NCBI RefSeq assembly: GCF_018687275.1
Contig: NZ_CP061287.1
Span: forward strand, 1,054,001 to 1,118,000
Source: Polynucleobacter sp. MWH-Aus1W21
GTDB lineage: Bacteria > Pseudomonadota > Gammaproteobacteria > Burkholderiales > Burkholderiaceae
Direction: 5' to 3'
DNA length: 64,000 bases
Position numbers and translations under genes: made by a program. Shown piece by piece: positions 26,858 to 36,252 of this stretch; within the stretch, counting starts at the first letter, position 1, and the number at the start of each line of letters is the position of its first letter. Under the pieces are notes generated by a model. The model had not been told where the DNA came from. It saw only the letters and a list, made by a program, of their open reading frames with translations, and did no database searches.

Positions 26858-28378
26858 ATGAACGAACCTCAAGCCTTTGAATCAAAAGAAGATATTGGCC
26901 ACTTTGTTGGCGGTAATGTAGTTAACCCTAAGGATGGCCGTTTTGCCGATGTATATAACCCTACCAAAGGGTCTGTAGCTCGTCGAGTCGCCCTTGCTAG
27001 CCGCAAGGAAGTCGATGCAGCTGTAGCAGTTGCACAGAAGGCCTTTGAGACCTGGAGTCAAACTAGCCCCCTACGTCGTTCGCGTATCTTATTTAAGTAC
27101 TTAGAGCTCTTAAACGCCAATCGCGATGAATTGGCTGCGATCATTACAGCAGAGCATGGCAAAGTATTTACCGATGCTCAAGGCGAAGTTACTCGTGGAA
27201 TTGAAATTGTGGAATTTGCCACTGGCATTCCAGAATTGCTCAAAGGTGATTACACGGAACAAGTATCAACAGACATTGATAATTGGGTAATGCGTCAGCC
27301 ATTGGGTGTAGTTGCTGGCATCACACCATTTAACTTCCCTGTCATGGTGCCAATGTGGATGTTCCCAATGGCTATTGCTTGCGGCAATACATTCATTCTG
27401 AAGCCTAGTCCTACCGACCCAACTGCATCTCTCTTTATGGCTAAGCTCCTCAAGGAAGCCGGTCTTCCTGATGGCGTATTCAACGTGGTCCAAGGCGACA
27501 AAGAGGCAGTTGATGCTTTGATTGAAAATCCAGATATTAAGGCGGTAAGCTTCGTAGGCTCTACCCCAATTGCGAACTACATTTATGAGCGCTGCGCTCA
27601 TTTCGGCAAACGTTCACAAGCATTAGGTGGGGCTAAGAATCACATGGTCATCATGCCTGACGCCGATATTGAAAAAGCGATTGACGCATTGGTTGGCGCC
27701 GCTTACGGATCAGCTGGCGAACGCTGCATGGCGATTTCAGTAGCAGTCTTGGTTGGTGATGTTGCCGAAAAGATCATGCCAAAGCTGATCGAGCGCACTA
27801 AGACATTAAAAGTGAAGAACGGTATGGAGCTTGATGCCGAAATGGGTCCAATCGTCTCTAAGGCAGCTCTTGAGCGCATTACTAGCTATATCGAAAGTGG
27901 CGTAGCTTCTGGCGCAAAACTATTGGTAGATGGTCGCGGCCTCAAAGTTCCTGGTAATGAAAATGGCTTCTTTATTGGCGGCACATTATTTGACAATGTC
28001 ACCCCTGATATGAAGATCTACCTAGAAGAGATCTTTGGGCCAGTATTGTCTTGCCTGCGCGTTGCAAACTTTACAGATGCACTCAACCTAGTGAATTCTT
28101 GCGAATTCGGCAATGGCGTTGCTTGTTTCACCAGTGATGGCAATATTGCTCGTGAGTTTGCACGTCGTGTTCAGGTAGGCATGGTTGGTATTAACGTGCC
28201 TATTCCAGTGCCAATGGCGTGGCATGGTTTTGGTGGTTGGAAAAAATCCATCTTTGGCGATATGCATGCATATGGCAAAGAAGGTGTTCGTTTCTACACC
28301 AAGCAAAAAAGCGTGATGCAACGCTGGCCTGAAAGCATTGCTAAAGGCGCGGAGTTTGTGATGCCTACTTCTAAGTAA
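26858..28378 (+). CDS. mmsA: CoA-acylating methylmalonate-semialdehyde dehydrogenase
   Basis: Converts methylmalonate semialdehyde (valine and thymine breakdown) or malonate semialdehyde to propionyl-CoA or acetyl-CoA. The 506-residue aldehyde dehydrogenase has GITPFNFPVMVPMWM (154-168), the Rossmann loop SFVGSTPIAN (231-240), and catalytic C290 in GSAGERCMAIS, wording specific for the CoA-acylating MmsA/IolA group. The C-terminus has the GFGGWKKS motif. A strong terminator follows. The other valine-degradation genes are not in the window; the propionyl-CoA product links it loosely to prpE. Confidence 0.93.
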   Translation: MNEPQAFESKEDIGHFVGGNVVNPKDGRFADVYNPTKGSVARRVALASRKEVDAAVAVAQKAFETWSQTSPLRRSRILFKYLELLNANRDELAAIITAEHGKVFTDAQGEVTRGIEIVEFATGIPELLKGDYTEQVSTDIDNWVMRQPLGVVAGITPFNFPVMVPMWMFPMAIACGNTFILKPSPTDPTASLFMAKLLKEAGLPDGVFNVVQGDKEAVDALIENPDIKAVSFVGSTPIANYIYERCAHFGKRSQALGGAKNHMVIMPDADIEKAIDALVGAAYGSAGERCMAISVAVLVGDVAEKIMPKLIERTKTLKVKNGMELDAEMGPIVSKAALERITSYIESGVASGAKLLVDGRGLKVPGNENGFFIGGTLFDNVTPDMKIYLEEIFGPVLSCLRVANFTDALNLVNSCEFGNGVACFTSDGNIAREFARRVQVGMVGINVPIPVPMAWHGFGGWKKSIFGDMHAYGKEGVRFYTKQKSVMQRWPESIAKGAEFVMPTSK

Positions 28379-28396
28379 TTTTTGGATGTATATAGC

Positions 28397-28424
28397 AAAA
28401 AAGCGATCTCCGGATCGCTTTTTT
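28397..28424. terminator. Bidirectional rho-independent terminator after mmsA
   Basis: AAAAAAGCGATC (28397-28408), loop TCCG, GATCGCTTTTTT (28413-28424): a perfect 12-bp stem with A/T runs on both sides. It serves mmsA on plus and the convergent DUF1178 gene on minus. Confidence 0.92.
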
Positions 28425-28448
28425 CATTGCTGAGTTTCCATTAGGGCC

Positions 28449-28934
28449 TTACTGAAGGGTATTCTTCAGCGCAGGAATCATTGGCATTGATAGCACGTCA
28501 ATACCCTCTTCTCTTAAGGCCTCAGCCTCGTCCAAAGTAGTCTGACCACGAATACTTCGCTCAGGCGATTCTTTATAGTGAATCTTTCTAGCCTCATCTG
28601 CAAATGAATCACCAACATCTTCTGAGCGCCCCATCAGATCTCTCATGCCTTTCAAGAAGGCTGCTTGGACTTGCGCCTCTAGCTGGGAATGATCGCTACC
28701 AGTAAGAGCAACTACGCCTCCGCTCAGGTTTTCAGATTCAACTTTAGGGATTGCTAGTTCTGTAGAAGATGACTTACCTATATGGGGTGCTGATGGCATG
28801 CGGGTAATTTCTGTGCTGTCACAGACCGGACAAGCAAGAATCCCCTTGTCTTGCTGAGCAAGACAATCCTCTTCGGAGGCAAACCACCCTTCAAAACGGT
28901 GATCAAGTGGGCAGGCTAAGTTATAGACTTTCAT
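28449..28934 (-). CDS. DUF1178 family protein
   Basis: A 161-residue protein of the DUF1178 family. It starts MKVYNLACPLDHRFEGWF and has a rubredoxin-like zinc-binding pattern made of C8, C28 and the CPVC pair (about 36-39), followed by MPSAPHIG. The C-terminal half contains the ARKIHYKESPERSIRG segment typical of the family. The function is unknown. In Burkholderiales it commonly follows nuoN and a NUDIX gene, as here (65 bases after the NUDIX gene). Confidence 0.88.
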   Translation of the reverse strand: MKVYNLACPLDHRFEGWFASEEDCLAQQDKGILACPVCDSTEITRMPSAPHIGKSSSTELAIPKVESENLSGGVVALTGSDHSQLEAQVQAAFLKGMRDLMGRSEDVGDSFADEARKIHYKESPERSIRGQTTLDEAEALREEGIDVLSMPMIPALKNTLQ

Positions 28935-28999
28935 AAAACGTATATAGGGGCAAAAACAATAAATTCAATACCACCATTTTAGTCGGGTTTGAAAACGCC

Positions 29000-29599
29000 C
29001 TATTCGATCGGCGTTGGCTTGACCAAACCCCTACGATAACGGTCGAGCCAATAGGCTGAAATCGTTGTTTTAACGTCCGTAATCTCACCATCCTCAACCC
29101 ACCCGATTAACTGCTCTAGGGTAGCCGCAAAGACGTCTAAGAACTCCTCATCGTCAAGATGGCTCGCACCTGCGACCAAATCTTCAGCCAAGTAAATATC
29201 AATAAGTTCAGTTGAATAAGAAATCACCGGGTGTATACGACGAATGTAACTCCACTTCCTTGCCTTGTAACCTGTCTCTTCTTCAAGCTCTCTTTTGGCG
29301 CACAGAAGATGATCTTCGCCTATCTCAAGTTTTCCTGCAGGGATCTCTATACAAGCTTTTGCTATTGGATAGCGATATTGGCGCTCAAGCAATATCCTTC
29401 CATCTTCAAGGATTGCAACAATCGCTACAGCCCCTGGATGAGTTAAGTATTCACGCACAGCTACTTCGCCATTTGGCAAAGCAATCTTGTCGCGTTTCAT
29501 ATTTAGGAACAGGCCACCATAAATGTCCTCTCCAGAAATGCGCTCTTCGCGTAAATGAGAATCACCTGATGGTAGATCTTTAAATGATTTTTCAGTCAT
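29000..29599 (-). CDS. NUDIX hydrolase (ADP-ribose pyrophosphatase-like)
   Basis: A 199-residue protein with a complete Nudix box at 89-111 (starts GKLEIGE, ends RELEEETGY), matching GX5EX7REUXEEXGU. The preceding IPAG and the length resemble the NudF/ADP-ribose pyrophosphatase group, which cleaves nucleoside-diphosphate sugars. The substrate is not proven. It lies between nuoN and the DUF1178 gene, a conserved Burkholderiales order, possibly on a separate transcript because a hairpin precedes it. Confidence 0.88.
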   Translation of the reverse strand: MTEKSFKDLPSGDSHLREERISGEDIYGGLFLNMKRDKIALPNGEVAVREYLTHPGAVAIVAILEDGRILLERQYRYPIAKACIEIPAGKLEIGEDHLLCAKRELEEETGYKARKWSYIRRIHPVISYSTELIDIYLAEDLVAGASHLDDEEFLDVFAATLEQLIGWVEDGEITDVKTTISAYWLDRYRRGLVKPTPIE

Positions 29600-29647
29600 T
29601 CATAAATTCCTTTTGAATACGATAGCCTCATCATACAAAACAGCCAT

Positions 29648-29692
29648 GACATTTAAATGTCACAAATAATTAAGGCTCCCTAAGGAGCCTTA
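29648..29692 (-). terminator. Hairpin and palindrome between nuoN and the NUDIX gene
   Basis: On the minus strand TAAGGCTCC-TTAG-GGAGCCTTA (29692-29671) forms a perfect 9-bp stem about 20 bases after the nuoN stop, followed by an A/T-rich stretch without a clean T-run. Next comes a perfect 14-base palindrome GACATTTAAATGTC (29648-29661). The stem is a probable imperfect terminator of the nuo operon; the palindrome could be an operator or a second small stem. Confidence 0.5.
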
Positions 29693-29711
29693 CGTAATGC
29701 CGCACTATTGA

Positions 29712-31211
29712 TTAGGAGCCCAACAAGGTGCGGCGCATGGCATCCAAGCATAGACTCATTAAACCAGCAGGAACAATGCCAATAGCCAATACGAGGATAC
29801 TATTTAAACCCAAGATGCCTTTAGCAAAACCAGAGCCGCTGACAGTGATCTCATGCTCAGGCTCATCAAAGTACATTACCTTGACAACTCTGAGGTAGTA
29901 GAAAGCGCCGATCAATGATGCAATCACAGCAATAACGGCCAAGAAAGTATGTTCAGCATCTACCAATGCCTCAAGAACGCCCAACTTAGCAGCAAAGCCA
30001 ACTGTTGGCGGAATACCAGCCAGGGAGAACATCATCACAAGACCAATAAAGGCAAACCATGGGTGCTTCTTATTAAGACCTTTTAAACCATCCAGGGTTT
30101 CGCAGTCATAACCCTTGCGTGACAGAACCATCAACAGGCCGAAGGTGCCTAGAGTAGTCAAAACATAAGTAATGGCGTAGAACATTGCAGCGCTAAAAGC
30201 ATGATCATCAAATACAGATAACATGCCTAAAAGAACGAAGCCCATTTGCGCAATAGCTGAGTAAGCCAGCATACGCTTAACGTTAGTTTGAGCGATCGCA
30301 GTAACGTTACCGACAACTAGAGATAAGACTGCCAACAACACCAACATCGGCTGCCAGTCACCTAGCAATGGCAACAAGGTGTTTACTAACAAACGGAACA
30401 ACAATGCAAAAGCAGCCAGCTTTGGAGCTGCTGCGATCATCAAAGTTACAGCCGTTGGTGCACCTTGATAAACGTCAGGTACCCACATATGAAATGGCAC
30501 CACGCCTAATTTAAATGCCAAGCCAGCTACGATAAATACCAAACCGAAAGCCATCACCAAGTGATTAACTCTAGGATCAGCTACTACCTTGAAAATTTCA
30601 ATGAGATCCAAAGAGCCAGTAACGCCATAAAGCATGGACATGCCATAAAGCAAGAAGCCTGACGCCAATGCACCCAAGATGAAATACTTAATACCAGCCT
30701 CAACACTCTTCTCGCTACTATGGCGCATCGCCACTAGAGCGTAAGTTGGTAACGCCATTAACTCGAGACCGAGATACAAGGTCAACAAATTTGCGCCAGA
30801 GATCAATACAAATTGACCAAGCAAGGCGAGTAAAGCCAATACGATGAAGTCCGGACGGAATAAAGCTCTATCCATCAAATACTGTTTGGAATAAATCAAG
30901 CTTACCAATACAGCAATGCAAGAACACGCTTTAAGCAAGTTTGAGAAAGGGTCTGACTGAAATAAACCATTCATTGCAACTAGAGCTGGATCACCCATGC
31001 GACCCACAAATGCAAATACCAAGTAAACCAACAAAATGATTGTGAAGAAGTAGACAAATCCTACGCCACGTGGGGTATGGAAAACATCTTGTTCCACGCC
31101 AGGAGTTGATATCACTCTCTCAGGAACGTAAACGCTTGCAACCAACAGCAAGCAGGTTGCTATCAGTAAAACAAGTTCCGGCAGGATGGCGTATAGGTCG
31201 AATGCTTGCAT
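29712..31211 (-). CDS. nuoN: NADH-quinone oxidoreductase subunit N
   Basis: Antiporter-like proton-pumping subunit of complex I in the inner membrane, 499 residues with about 14 hydrophobic helices. Family features are the conserved lysine/glutamate region LYLGLELMALPTYALVAMRH, FHMWVPDVYQGAPTAVT and KRMLAYSAIAQMGF. It is the last nuo gene, ten bases after nuoM. The order nuoA to nuoN matches the standard bacterial operon. Confidence 0.97.
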   Translation of the reverse strand: MQAFDLYAILPELVLLIATCLLLVASVYVPERVISTPGVEQDVFHTPRGVGFVYFFTIILLVYLVFAFVGRMGDPALVAMNGLFQSDPFSNLLKACSCIAVLVSLIYSKQYLMDRALFRPDFIVLALLALLGQFVLISGANLLTLYLGLELMALPTYALVAMRHSSEKSVEAGIKYFILGALASGFLLYGMSMLYGVTGSLDLIEIFKVVADPRVNHLVMAFGLVFIVAGLAFKLGVVPFHMWVPDVYQGAPTAVTLMIAAAPKLAAFALLFRLLVNTLLPLLGDWQPMLVLLAVLSLVVGNVTAIAQTNVKRMLAYSAIAQMGFVLLGMLSVFDDHAFSAAMFYAITYVLTTLGTFGLLMVLSRKGYDCETLDGLKGLNKKHPWFAFIGLVMMFSLAGIPPTVGFAAKLGVLEALVDAEHTFLAVIAVIASLIGAFYYLRVVKVMYFDEPEHEITVSGSGFAKGILGLNSILVLAIGIVPAGLMSLCLDAMRRTLLGS

Positions 31212-31221
31212 TTGTGCTTAC

Positions 31222-32688
31222 TCAGAGTTTGCTAACAGCAACATGCTGCAGCAGATTAATCACAGCTGGATGAATAATGTCGGTAAATGGCTTTGGATAA
31301 ACACCCATACCAATCACGCAGATCGATAGAACTGCCATCAAGAAATATTCACGGCAGTTTAAGTCTTTCAACTCTTCTACATGAGCGTTATTGATCGTGC
31401 CGAAAAATACGCGCTTGACCATCCATAAAGAATACGCAGCACCCAGGATCAAGGCTGTTGCAGCCAAGATACCAATGACGAAGTCATAATCAACGGCAGC
31501 CAAAATCACCATAAACTCGCCAACGAATCCTGATGTTGCAGGTAAACCGCAGTTAGCCATTGCCATCAATACTGCAAATGCAGTGAAAGCTGGCATGCGG
31601 TGTACTACGCCACCGTAATCGGCGATCTGACGGGTATGCATACGGTCATAAAGCACACCAATAGAAAGGAACATTGCGCCAGCAACAAAGCCGTGAGAAA
31701 TCATCTGCACAATGCCACCCTCAATACCCAAAGGGCTAAAGAGGAAGAAGCCTAGGGTTACAAAACCCATATGCGCTACAGATGAATAAGCAACCAGCTT
31801 TTTCATATCCTTCTGGACTAAAGCAACCGCACCTACGTAGATCACAGCAACCAAAGATAGGAAAATTACAAATGGTCCCAAATATTGACTTGCATCTGGA
31901 GCAATAGGCAATGAGAAACGCAGGAAACCGTAAGCGCCGAGCTTCAACATAATTGCAGCCAAGACTACGGAGCCACCGGTTGGAGCTTCAACGTGCACAT
32001 CTGGCAACCAAGTATGCAATGGCCACATTGGCACTTTCACAGCAAATGCCATAAAGAATGCAGCAAATAATAGGATCTGCTCAACGATGTCTAAGCGTGC
32101 ATTTTGCCAAGCCAAGATATCAAAGGTATTAGTTACGTTGTACAGATACAGCATGGCAATCAATGTAAGCAAAGAGCCAAGCAAGGTATACAAGAAGAAC
32201 TTGAATGCAGCGTAAATACGATTATGACCACCCCACACACCAATGATGATGTACATCGGGATCAAGGTAGCCTCAAAGAAGACGTAAAACAATAATGCGT
32301 CAAGCGCACAAAATACGCCAATCATCAATCCAGACAGGATCATGAAAGAAGCCATGTACTGAGATACTTTGGTTTCAATAACTTCCCATGCTGCAATCAC
32401 CACAATGATGTTGATAAAAGCTGTGAGGACAATAAACCAAACGGAGATACCGTCGATACCTAGGTAATAGTTAATGTCGTAGCGCGGAATCCAGCTAATC
32501 TTTTCTACAAACTGCATTCCAGAATTGGCAATATCAAAATTAATCACCAATGGAAGAGTTGCAATAAAGCCGAGTACGGCACCAATTAGAGCTAACCAGC
32601 GTACGCCGGCAGATGGCTTCTCAGACCCATAAAACAAAATAATGAGTCCAAAGACAATCGGGGTCCAGATGGCGTAAGAAAGAATCAT
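31222..32688 (-). CDS. nuoM: NADH-quinone oxidoreductase subunit M
   Basis: Antiporter-like membrane subunit of complex I, 488 residues. It has YYLGIDGISVWFIVLTAF, the glutamate-containing FFEATLIPMYIIIGVWG, PLHTWLPDVHVEAPTGGS and KKLVAYSSVAHMGFVTLG, all typical of NuoM. It is expected to translocate one proton per turnover. It lies between nuoL (24-base gap) and nuoN. Confidence 0.97.
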   Translation of the reverse strand: MILSYAIWTPIVFGLIILFYGSEKPSAGVRWLALIGAVLGFIATLPLVINFDIANSGMQFVEKISWIPRYDINYYLGIDGISVWFIVLTAFINIIVVIAAWEVIETKVSQYMASFMILSGLMIGVFCALDALLFYVFFEATLIPMYIIIGVWGGHNRIYAAFKFFLYTLLGSLLTLIAMLYLYNVTNTFDILAWQNARLDIVEQILLFAAFFMAFAVKVPMWPLHTWLPDVHVEAPTGGSVVLAAIMLKLGAYGFLRFSLPIAPDASQYLGPFVIFLSLVAVIYVGAVALVQKDMKKLVAYSSVAHMGFVTLGFFLFSPLGIEGGIVQMISHGFVAGAMFLSIGVLYDRMHTRQIADYGGVVHRMPAFTAFAVLMAMANCGLPATSGFVGEFMVILAAVDYDFVIGILAATALILGAAYSLWMVKRVFFGTINNAHVEELKDLNCREYFLMAVLSICVIGMGVYPKPFTDIIHPAVINLLQHVAVSKL

Positions 32689-32712
32689 AGTGGCTACTTA
32701 AGTAACAAAGGC

Positions 32713-34773
32713 CTAGCGAACAAAAGGCAGATAAGCGTACAAAACCCAAGCTAACAATACCGCTAGGCCCGCAATCATTGCGAAAGCATAGTGATATAGA
32801 TAACCGGATTGCAAATGGCGAATAACTCCAGCAAAGCGCCCTACTGTATGAGCACTGCCGTTAACGAAGAATCCATCGATAACCTTTTGGTCGCCACGAT
32901 GCCATAGGAATCCACCGATCCAAATGAGGCCCTTAGCAAATACAGCTTGGTTGATTTCATCGAGGTAGTATTTGTTATCAAACAATTTCTTAATTGGTGC
33001 AAATGTTTCAGCAACTTTGCCGGGCAATTTAGGTGCCCATAAATAGCCGATAGCTGCAGTAAGTACACCTAACACTACTAATAGCAATACAGGCGAAGTA
33101 AATGCATGAATCGCCATAGCAACTGGACCGTGGAATTCATCTTCCAACTCTTTCATCACTGGATGGCGTACTAAATCAATAAAGATTGAATCACCAAAGA
33201 ATGTTCCAAACAACAATGGTGAGATTGTGTAGAAACCAATGATCACAGATGGAATAGCCAAGAGAATCAAAGGCAAGGTCACTACAAATGGTGATTCGTG
33301 TGGTTTTTGACCTGGAGCCAATCCATGATGCGCATGGTCATCGCCCTGCTCTGCATGATCATGATGATGATCATGCGCGTGTACATCATCGTGACCCCAG
33401 CGTGCTTTGCCGTGGAATACATAGAAATACAAACGGAATGAATACAAGGCTGTTACAAATACACTCGCCATAACCGCAAAGTATGCAAATCCAGAACCAG
33501 GAATATGGCTTGCTGCTACCGCTTCAATAATGGAGTCTTTTGAATAGAAGCCTGAGAAAAATGGCGTACCTACAAGCGCTAAGTTGCCAAGCAACATCAT
33601 GAGGCAAGTAATTGGCATGTATTTCCAGAGACCACCCATCTTACGCATGTCTTGTTCATGGTGCATGCCAAGAATCACACTACCTGCTGCAAGGAACAAT
33701 AAGGCTTTAAAGAAAGCATGAGTCATCAAGTGGAAGATGGCTACTGGGTAAGCAGAAACACCCAAAGCAACAGTCATATACCCCAGCTGCGACAGGGTTG
33801 AATAAGCAACCACTCGCTTGATATCGTTTTGGACAATACCAAGAAAGCCCATAAAGAGTGCTGTGATGGAACCAATCACTAAGATGAAGCTCAATGCAGC
33901 ATCAGACAACTCAAATAAAGGCGACATGCGCGACACCATAAAGATGCCAGCGGTAACCATGGTTGCAGCGTGAATCAATGCAGAAATTGGAGTTGGACCT
34001 TCCATTGAGTCAGGCAACCAAACATGCAATGGAAATTGAGCCGATTTACCCATTGCACCAATGAACAAGCAAATACAAGCAACAGTCATTAAATTCCAGC
34101 TGGTGCCAGGCAATGTTTGCGCAGCTAAAGCAGAGTTCTGAGCAAAAATAACGTCGTATTGCATCGAGCCTGTACTAGCCAACAAAATGCCGATACCAAG
34201 GATGAAACCAAAGTCACCAACGCGGTTAACCAAGAAAGCCTTCATATTGGCAAACACGGCAGATTGACGTTCAAAGTAGAAGCCAATCAATAAATAAGAA
34301 ACTACGCCAACTGCTTCCCAACCAAAGAAAAGTTGCAATAGGTTATTACTCATTACCAGCATCAACATGGCAAAGGTAAACAAGGAAATGTAAGAGAAGA
34401 AGCGGTTATAACCCTCTTCACCATGCATATAACCAATGGTGTAGATGTGAACCATGAGCGACACAAAGGTCACTACGCACATCATCGTCGCTGTTAGGGG
34501 GTCAATTAAGAAACCGATATCCAGATTGAGCTCACCCAATTGCATCCAGCGGTAAACGGTTCCATTGAAATAGAAACCATCCATCACTTGTACTAAAACA
34601 TTACAAGACAAAACAAATGCAATTGTGACGCCTAAGATGGTTACAAATTGACTTGCGCCGTGTCCGATGCGATTGCCGCCTAATTTAGTGCCAAAGAATC
34701 CGGCAATGATGGAGCCAACCAATGGCGCCAATGGAATTGCGCAGAGTACAGGAATATTTAAGGTCAATTGCAT
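32713..34773 (-). CDS. nuoL: NADH-quinone oxidoreductase subunit L
   Basis: Largest antiporter-like subunit, 686 residues, at the distal tip of the membrane arm, carrying the long lateral helix at its C-terminus. Motifs are FFGWEAVGVVSYLLIGFY, PLHVWLPDSMEGPTPISALIHAATMV and KRVVAYSTLSQLGYM. A histidine/aspartate-rich loop at about residues 461-484 (ten or more His in 24 residues) interrupts the region between two helices; it is an unusual metal-binding-like insert. It sits two bases downstream of nuoK. Confidence 0.97.
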   Translation of the reverse strand: MQLTLNIPVLCAIPLAPLVGSIIAGFFGTKLGGNRIGHGASQFVTILGVTIAFVLSCNVLVQVMDGFYFNGTVYRWMQLGELNLDIGFLIDPLTATMMCVVTFVSLMVHIYTIGYMHGEEGYNRFFSYISLFTFAMLMLVMSNNLLQLFFGWEAVGVVSYLLIGFYFERQSAVFANMKAFLVNRVGDFGFILGIGILLASTGSMQYDVIFAQNSALAAQTLPGTSWNLMTVACICLFIGAMGKSAQFPLHVWLPDSMEGPTPISALIHAATMVTAGIFMVSRMSPLFELSDAALSFILVIGSITALFMGFLGIVQNDIKRVVAYSTLSQLGYMTVALGVSAYPVAIFHLMTHAFFKALLFLAAGSVILGMHHEQDMRKMGGLWKYMPITCLMMLLGNLALVGTPFFSGFYSKDSIIEAVAASHIPGSGFAYFAVMASVFVTALYSFRLYFYVFHGKARWGHDDVHAHDHHHDHAEQGDDHAHHGLAPGQKPHESPFVVTLPLILLAIPSVIIGFYTISPLLFGTFFGDSIFIDLVRHPVMKELEDEFHGPVAMAIHAFTSPVLLLVVLGVLTAAIGYLWAPKLPGKVAETFAPIKKLFDNKYYLDEINQAVFAKGLIWIGGFLWHRGDQKVIDGFFVNGSAHTVGRFAGVIRHLQSGYLYHYAFAMIAGLAVLLAWVLYAYLPFVR

Positions 34774-34775
34774 GA

Positions 34776-35084
34776 CTAGCCTTTAAGGTGGTCAAGATCT
34801 TCGGCATTAATGGTGTCAACCTTACGGAAGAGCACAACCAAAATTGCCAAGCCGATAGCTGCTTCAGCAGCTGCCACTGTCAAAATAAAGAATACGAATA
34901 CTTGACCCGCCATATCTCCCAAGTAATGAGAGAAGGCAACAAAGTTCATGTTGACCGCAAGAAGCATCAATTCGATTGCCATCAGCAATACGATCACATT
35001 CTTACGATTTAAGAAAATACCAATAACACTAGTTGCAAAGAGAATTGCACCTAATACTAAGTAGTGAGCGAGAGTAATGTTCAT
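34776..35084 (-). CDS. nuoK: NADH-quinone oxidoreductase subunit K
   Basis: A 102-residue, three-helix membrane subunit of complex I. It carries the two membrane glutamates of the proton path in AIELMLLAVNMNFVAF (about 36-51) and AAAEAAIGLAILV (about 70-82). Its start overlaps the nuoJ stop (ATGA), indicating translational coupling. Confidence 0.97.
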   Translation of the reverse strand: MNITLAHYLVLGAILFATSVIGIFLNRKNVIVLLMAIELMLLAVNMNFVAFSHYLGDMAGQVFVFFILTVAAAEAAIGLAILVVLFRKVDTINAEDLDHLKG

Positions 35085-35728
35085 TTCTTCTCTCCTCTTG
35101 TATCTTGCTTTGCAGCCATGTCTGAACCCATTTTCACAATGCGCATACGATCTGCCGCAACCACATTGACTTGTTCGTGAATATTTTGTGACTTAGAGTC
35201 CTTGCGATTACGCAAGGTCAAAGCAACGGCAGCAATAATTGCTACCAGCAAGATCACTCCAGCAACTTCAAACGCGTAAACATAATCAACAAAGATCAGC
35301 ATGCCCAAAGCTTGAGTATTGTTTGCCATCATTTCTTCAGGCATTGGCTGAACTGGTGCATTAGTGCCAATAAAACTACGAATGATCACTATAGATAGTT
35401 CAAGAACAATAACGGCACCCATCAAGAAGGCAACCGGTAGGAATTTTTTGAAGTCACGACGCAAGTGCTCTAAATCCAAATCGAGCATCATGACCACGAA
35501 AAGGAATAAAACCATCACCGCGCCAACATAAACCAAGATCAAGGCAAGACTTAAAAACTCGGCTTTGAGCAACATCCAAAGACCAGATGCGCAGAAGAAT
35601 GCCAATACCAAAAATAAAGCTGCGTGGACTGGGTTACGAGCTGTAATCACGCGCAATGCAGAGATAACAAGTAAGCCCGCAAAGCCGTAGAAAAAAACAG
35701 CAAACAAAGTAGATGGATCGAATGTCAT
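35081..35728 (-). CDS. nuoJ: NADH-quinone oxidoreductase subunit J
   Basis: A 215-residue membrane subunit of complex I with five hydrophobic helices, including ARNPVHAALFLVLAFFCASG and LVYVGAVMVLFLFVVMML, the latter holding the conserved pi-bulge helix region. A hydrophilic C-terminal tail of about 35 residues follows. It starts 21 bases after nuoI and overlaps nuoK by four bases. Confidence 0.97.
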   Translation of the reverse strand: MTFDPSTLFAVFFYGFAGLLVISALRVITARNPVHAALFLVLAFFCASGLWMLLKAEFLSLALILVYVGAVMVLFLFVVMMLDLDLEHLRRDFKKFLPVAFLMGAVIVLELSIVIIRSFIGTNAPVQPMPEEMMANNTQALGMLIFVDYVYAFEVAGVILLVAIIAAVALTLRNRKDSKSQNIHEQVNVVAADRMRIVKMGSDMAAKQDTRGEKK

Positions 35729-35749
35729 ATTCAGTTCAGCTCAATTCGA

Positions 35750-36241
35750 TTAACGGTAAGGTGCATCAGCTGCACGGTTAGCGGCGATATCTTTTTCATA
35801 CTTATCGCCGACAGCCAAAAGCATGTCTTTAGTGAAATACAGATCGCCACGCTTATCGCCAAAATATTCAAAAATATTAGTTTCAACAATTGCATCAACT
35901 GGACACGCTTCTTCGCAGAATCCACAGAAAATGCACTTTGTTAAGTCAATGTCATAACGACTGGTGCGACGAGTTCCATCATCACGCTCAGCGGTTTCAA
36001 TAGTAATTGCATAAGCTGGGCATACTGCTTCACAGAGTTTGCAACCAATGCAGCGCTCTTCACCATTTTCATAACGACGGAGTGCGTGTAAACCGCGGAA
36101 GCGATTAGACAATGGTGTCTTCTCATCCGGATACTGAACAGTAATTTTTGGCTTGAAAAGATAGCGGCCAGTAATCGACATACCAGTAAGGATGTCTTTG
36201 AGCATCAAGCTATCGAGGAATTGGGAAATTTTCTTAAACAT
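35750..36241 (-). CDS. nuoI: NADH-quinone oxidoreductase subunit I
   Basis: The 163-residue ferredoxin-like subunit of the hydrophilic arm. It carries two 4Fe-4S clusters (N6a/N6b) in CIGCKLCEAVCPAYAI (about 61-76) and CIFCGFCEEACPVDAI (about 101-116). These pass electrons towards NuoB. It is eleven bases downstream of nuoH. Confidence 0.98.
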   Translation of the reverse strand: MFKKISQFLDSLMLKDILTGMSITGRYLFKPKITVQYPDEKTPLSNRFRGLHALRRYENGEERCIGCKLCEAVCPAYAITIETAERDDGTRRTSRYDIDLTKCIFCGFCEEACPVDAIVETNIFEYFGDKRGDLYFTKDMLLAVGDKYEKDIAANRAADAPYR

Positions 36242-36252
36242 GATTGGTCAAC

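Noticed and set aside
33288..33473. Plus-strand histidine-rich reading frame opposite nuoL
   Set aside because: It is the mirror of the His/Asp-rich NuoL loop on the other strand, with no start signals and no family resemblance.
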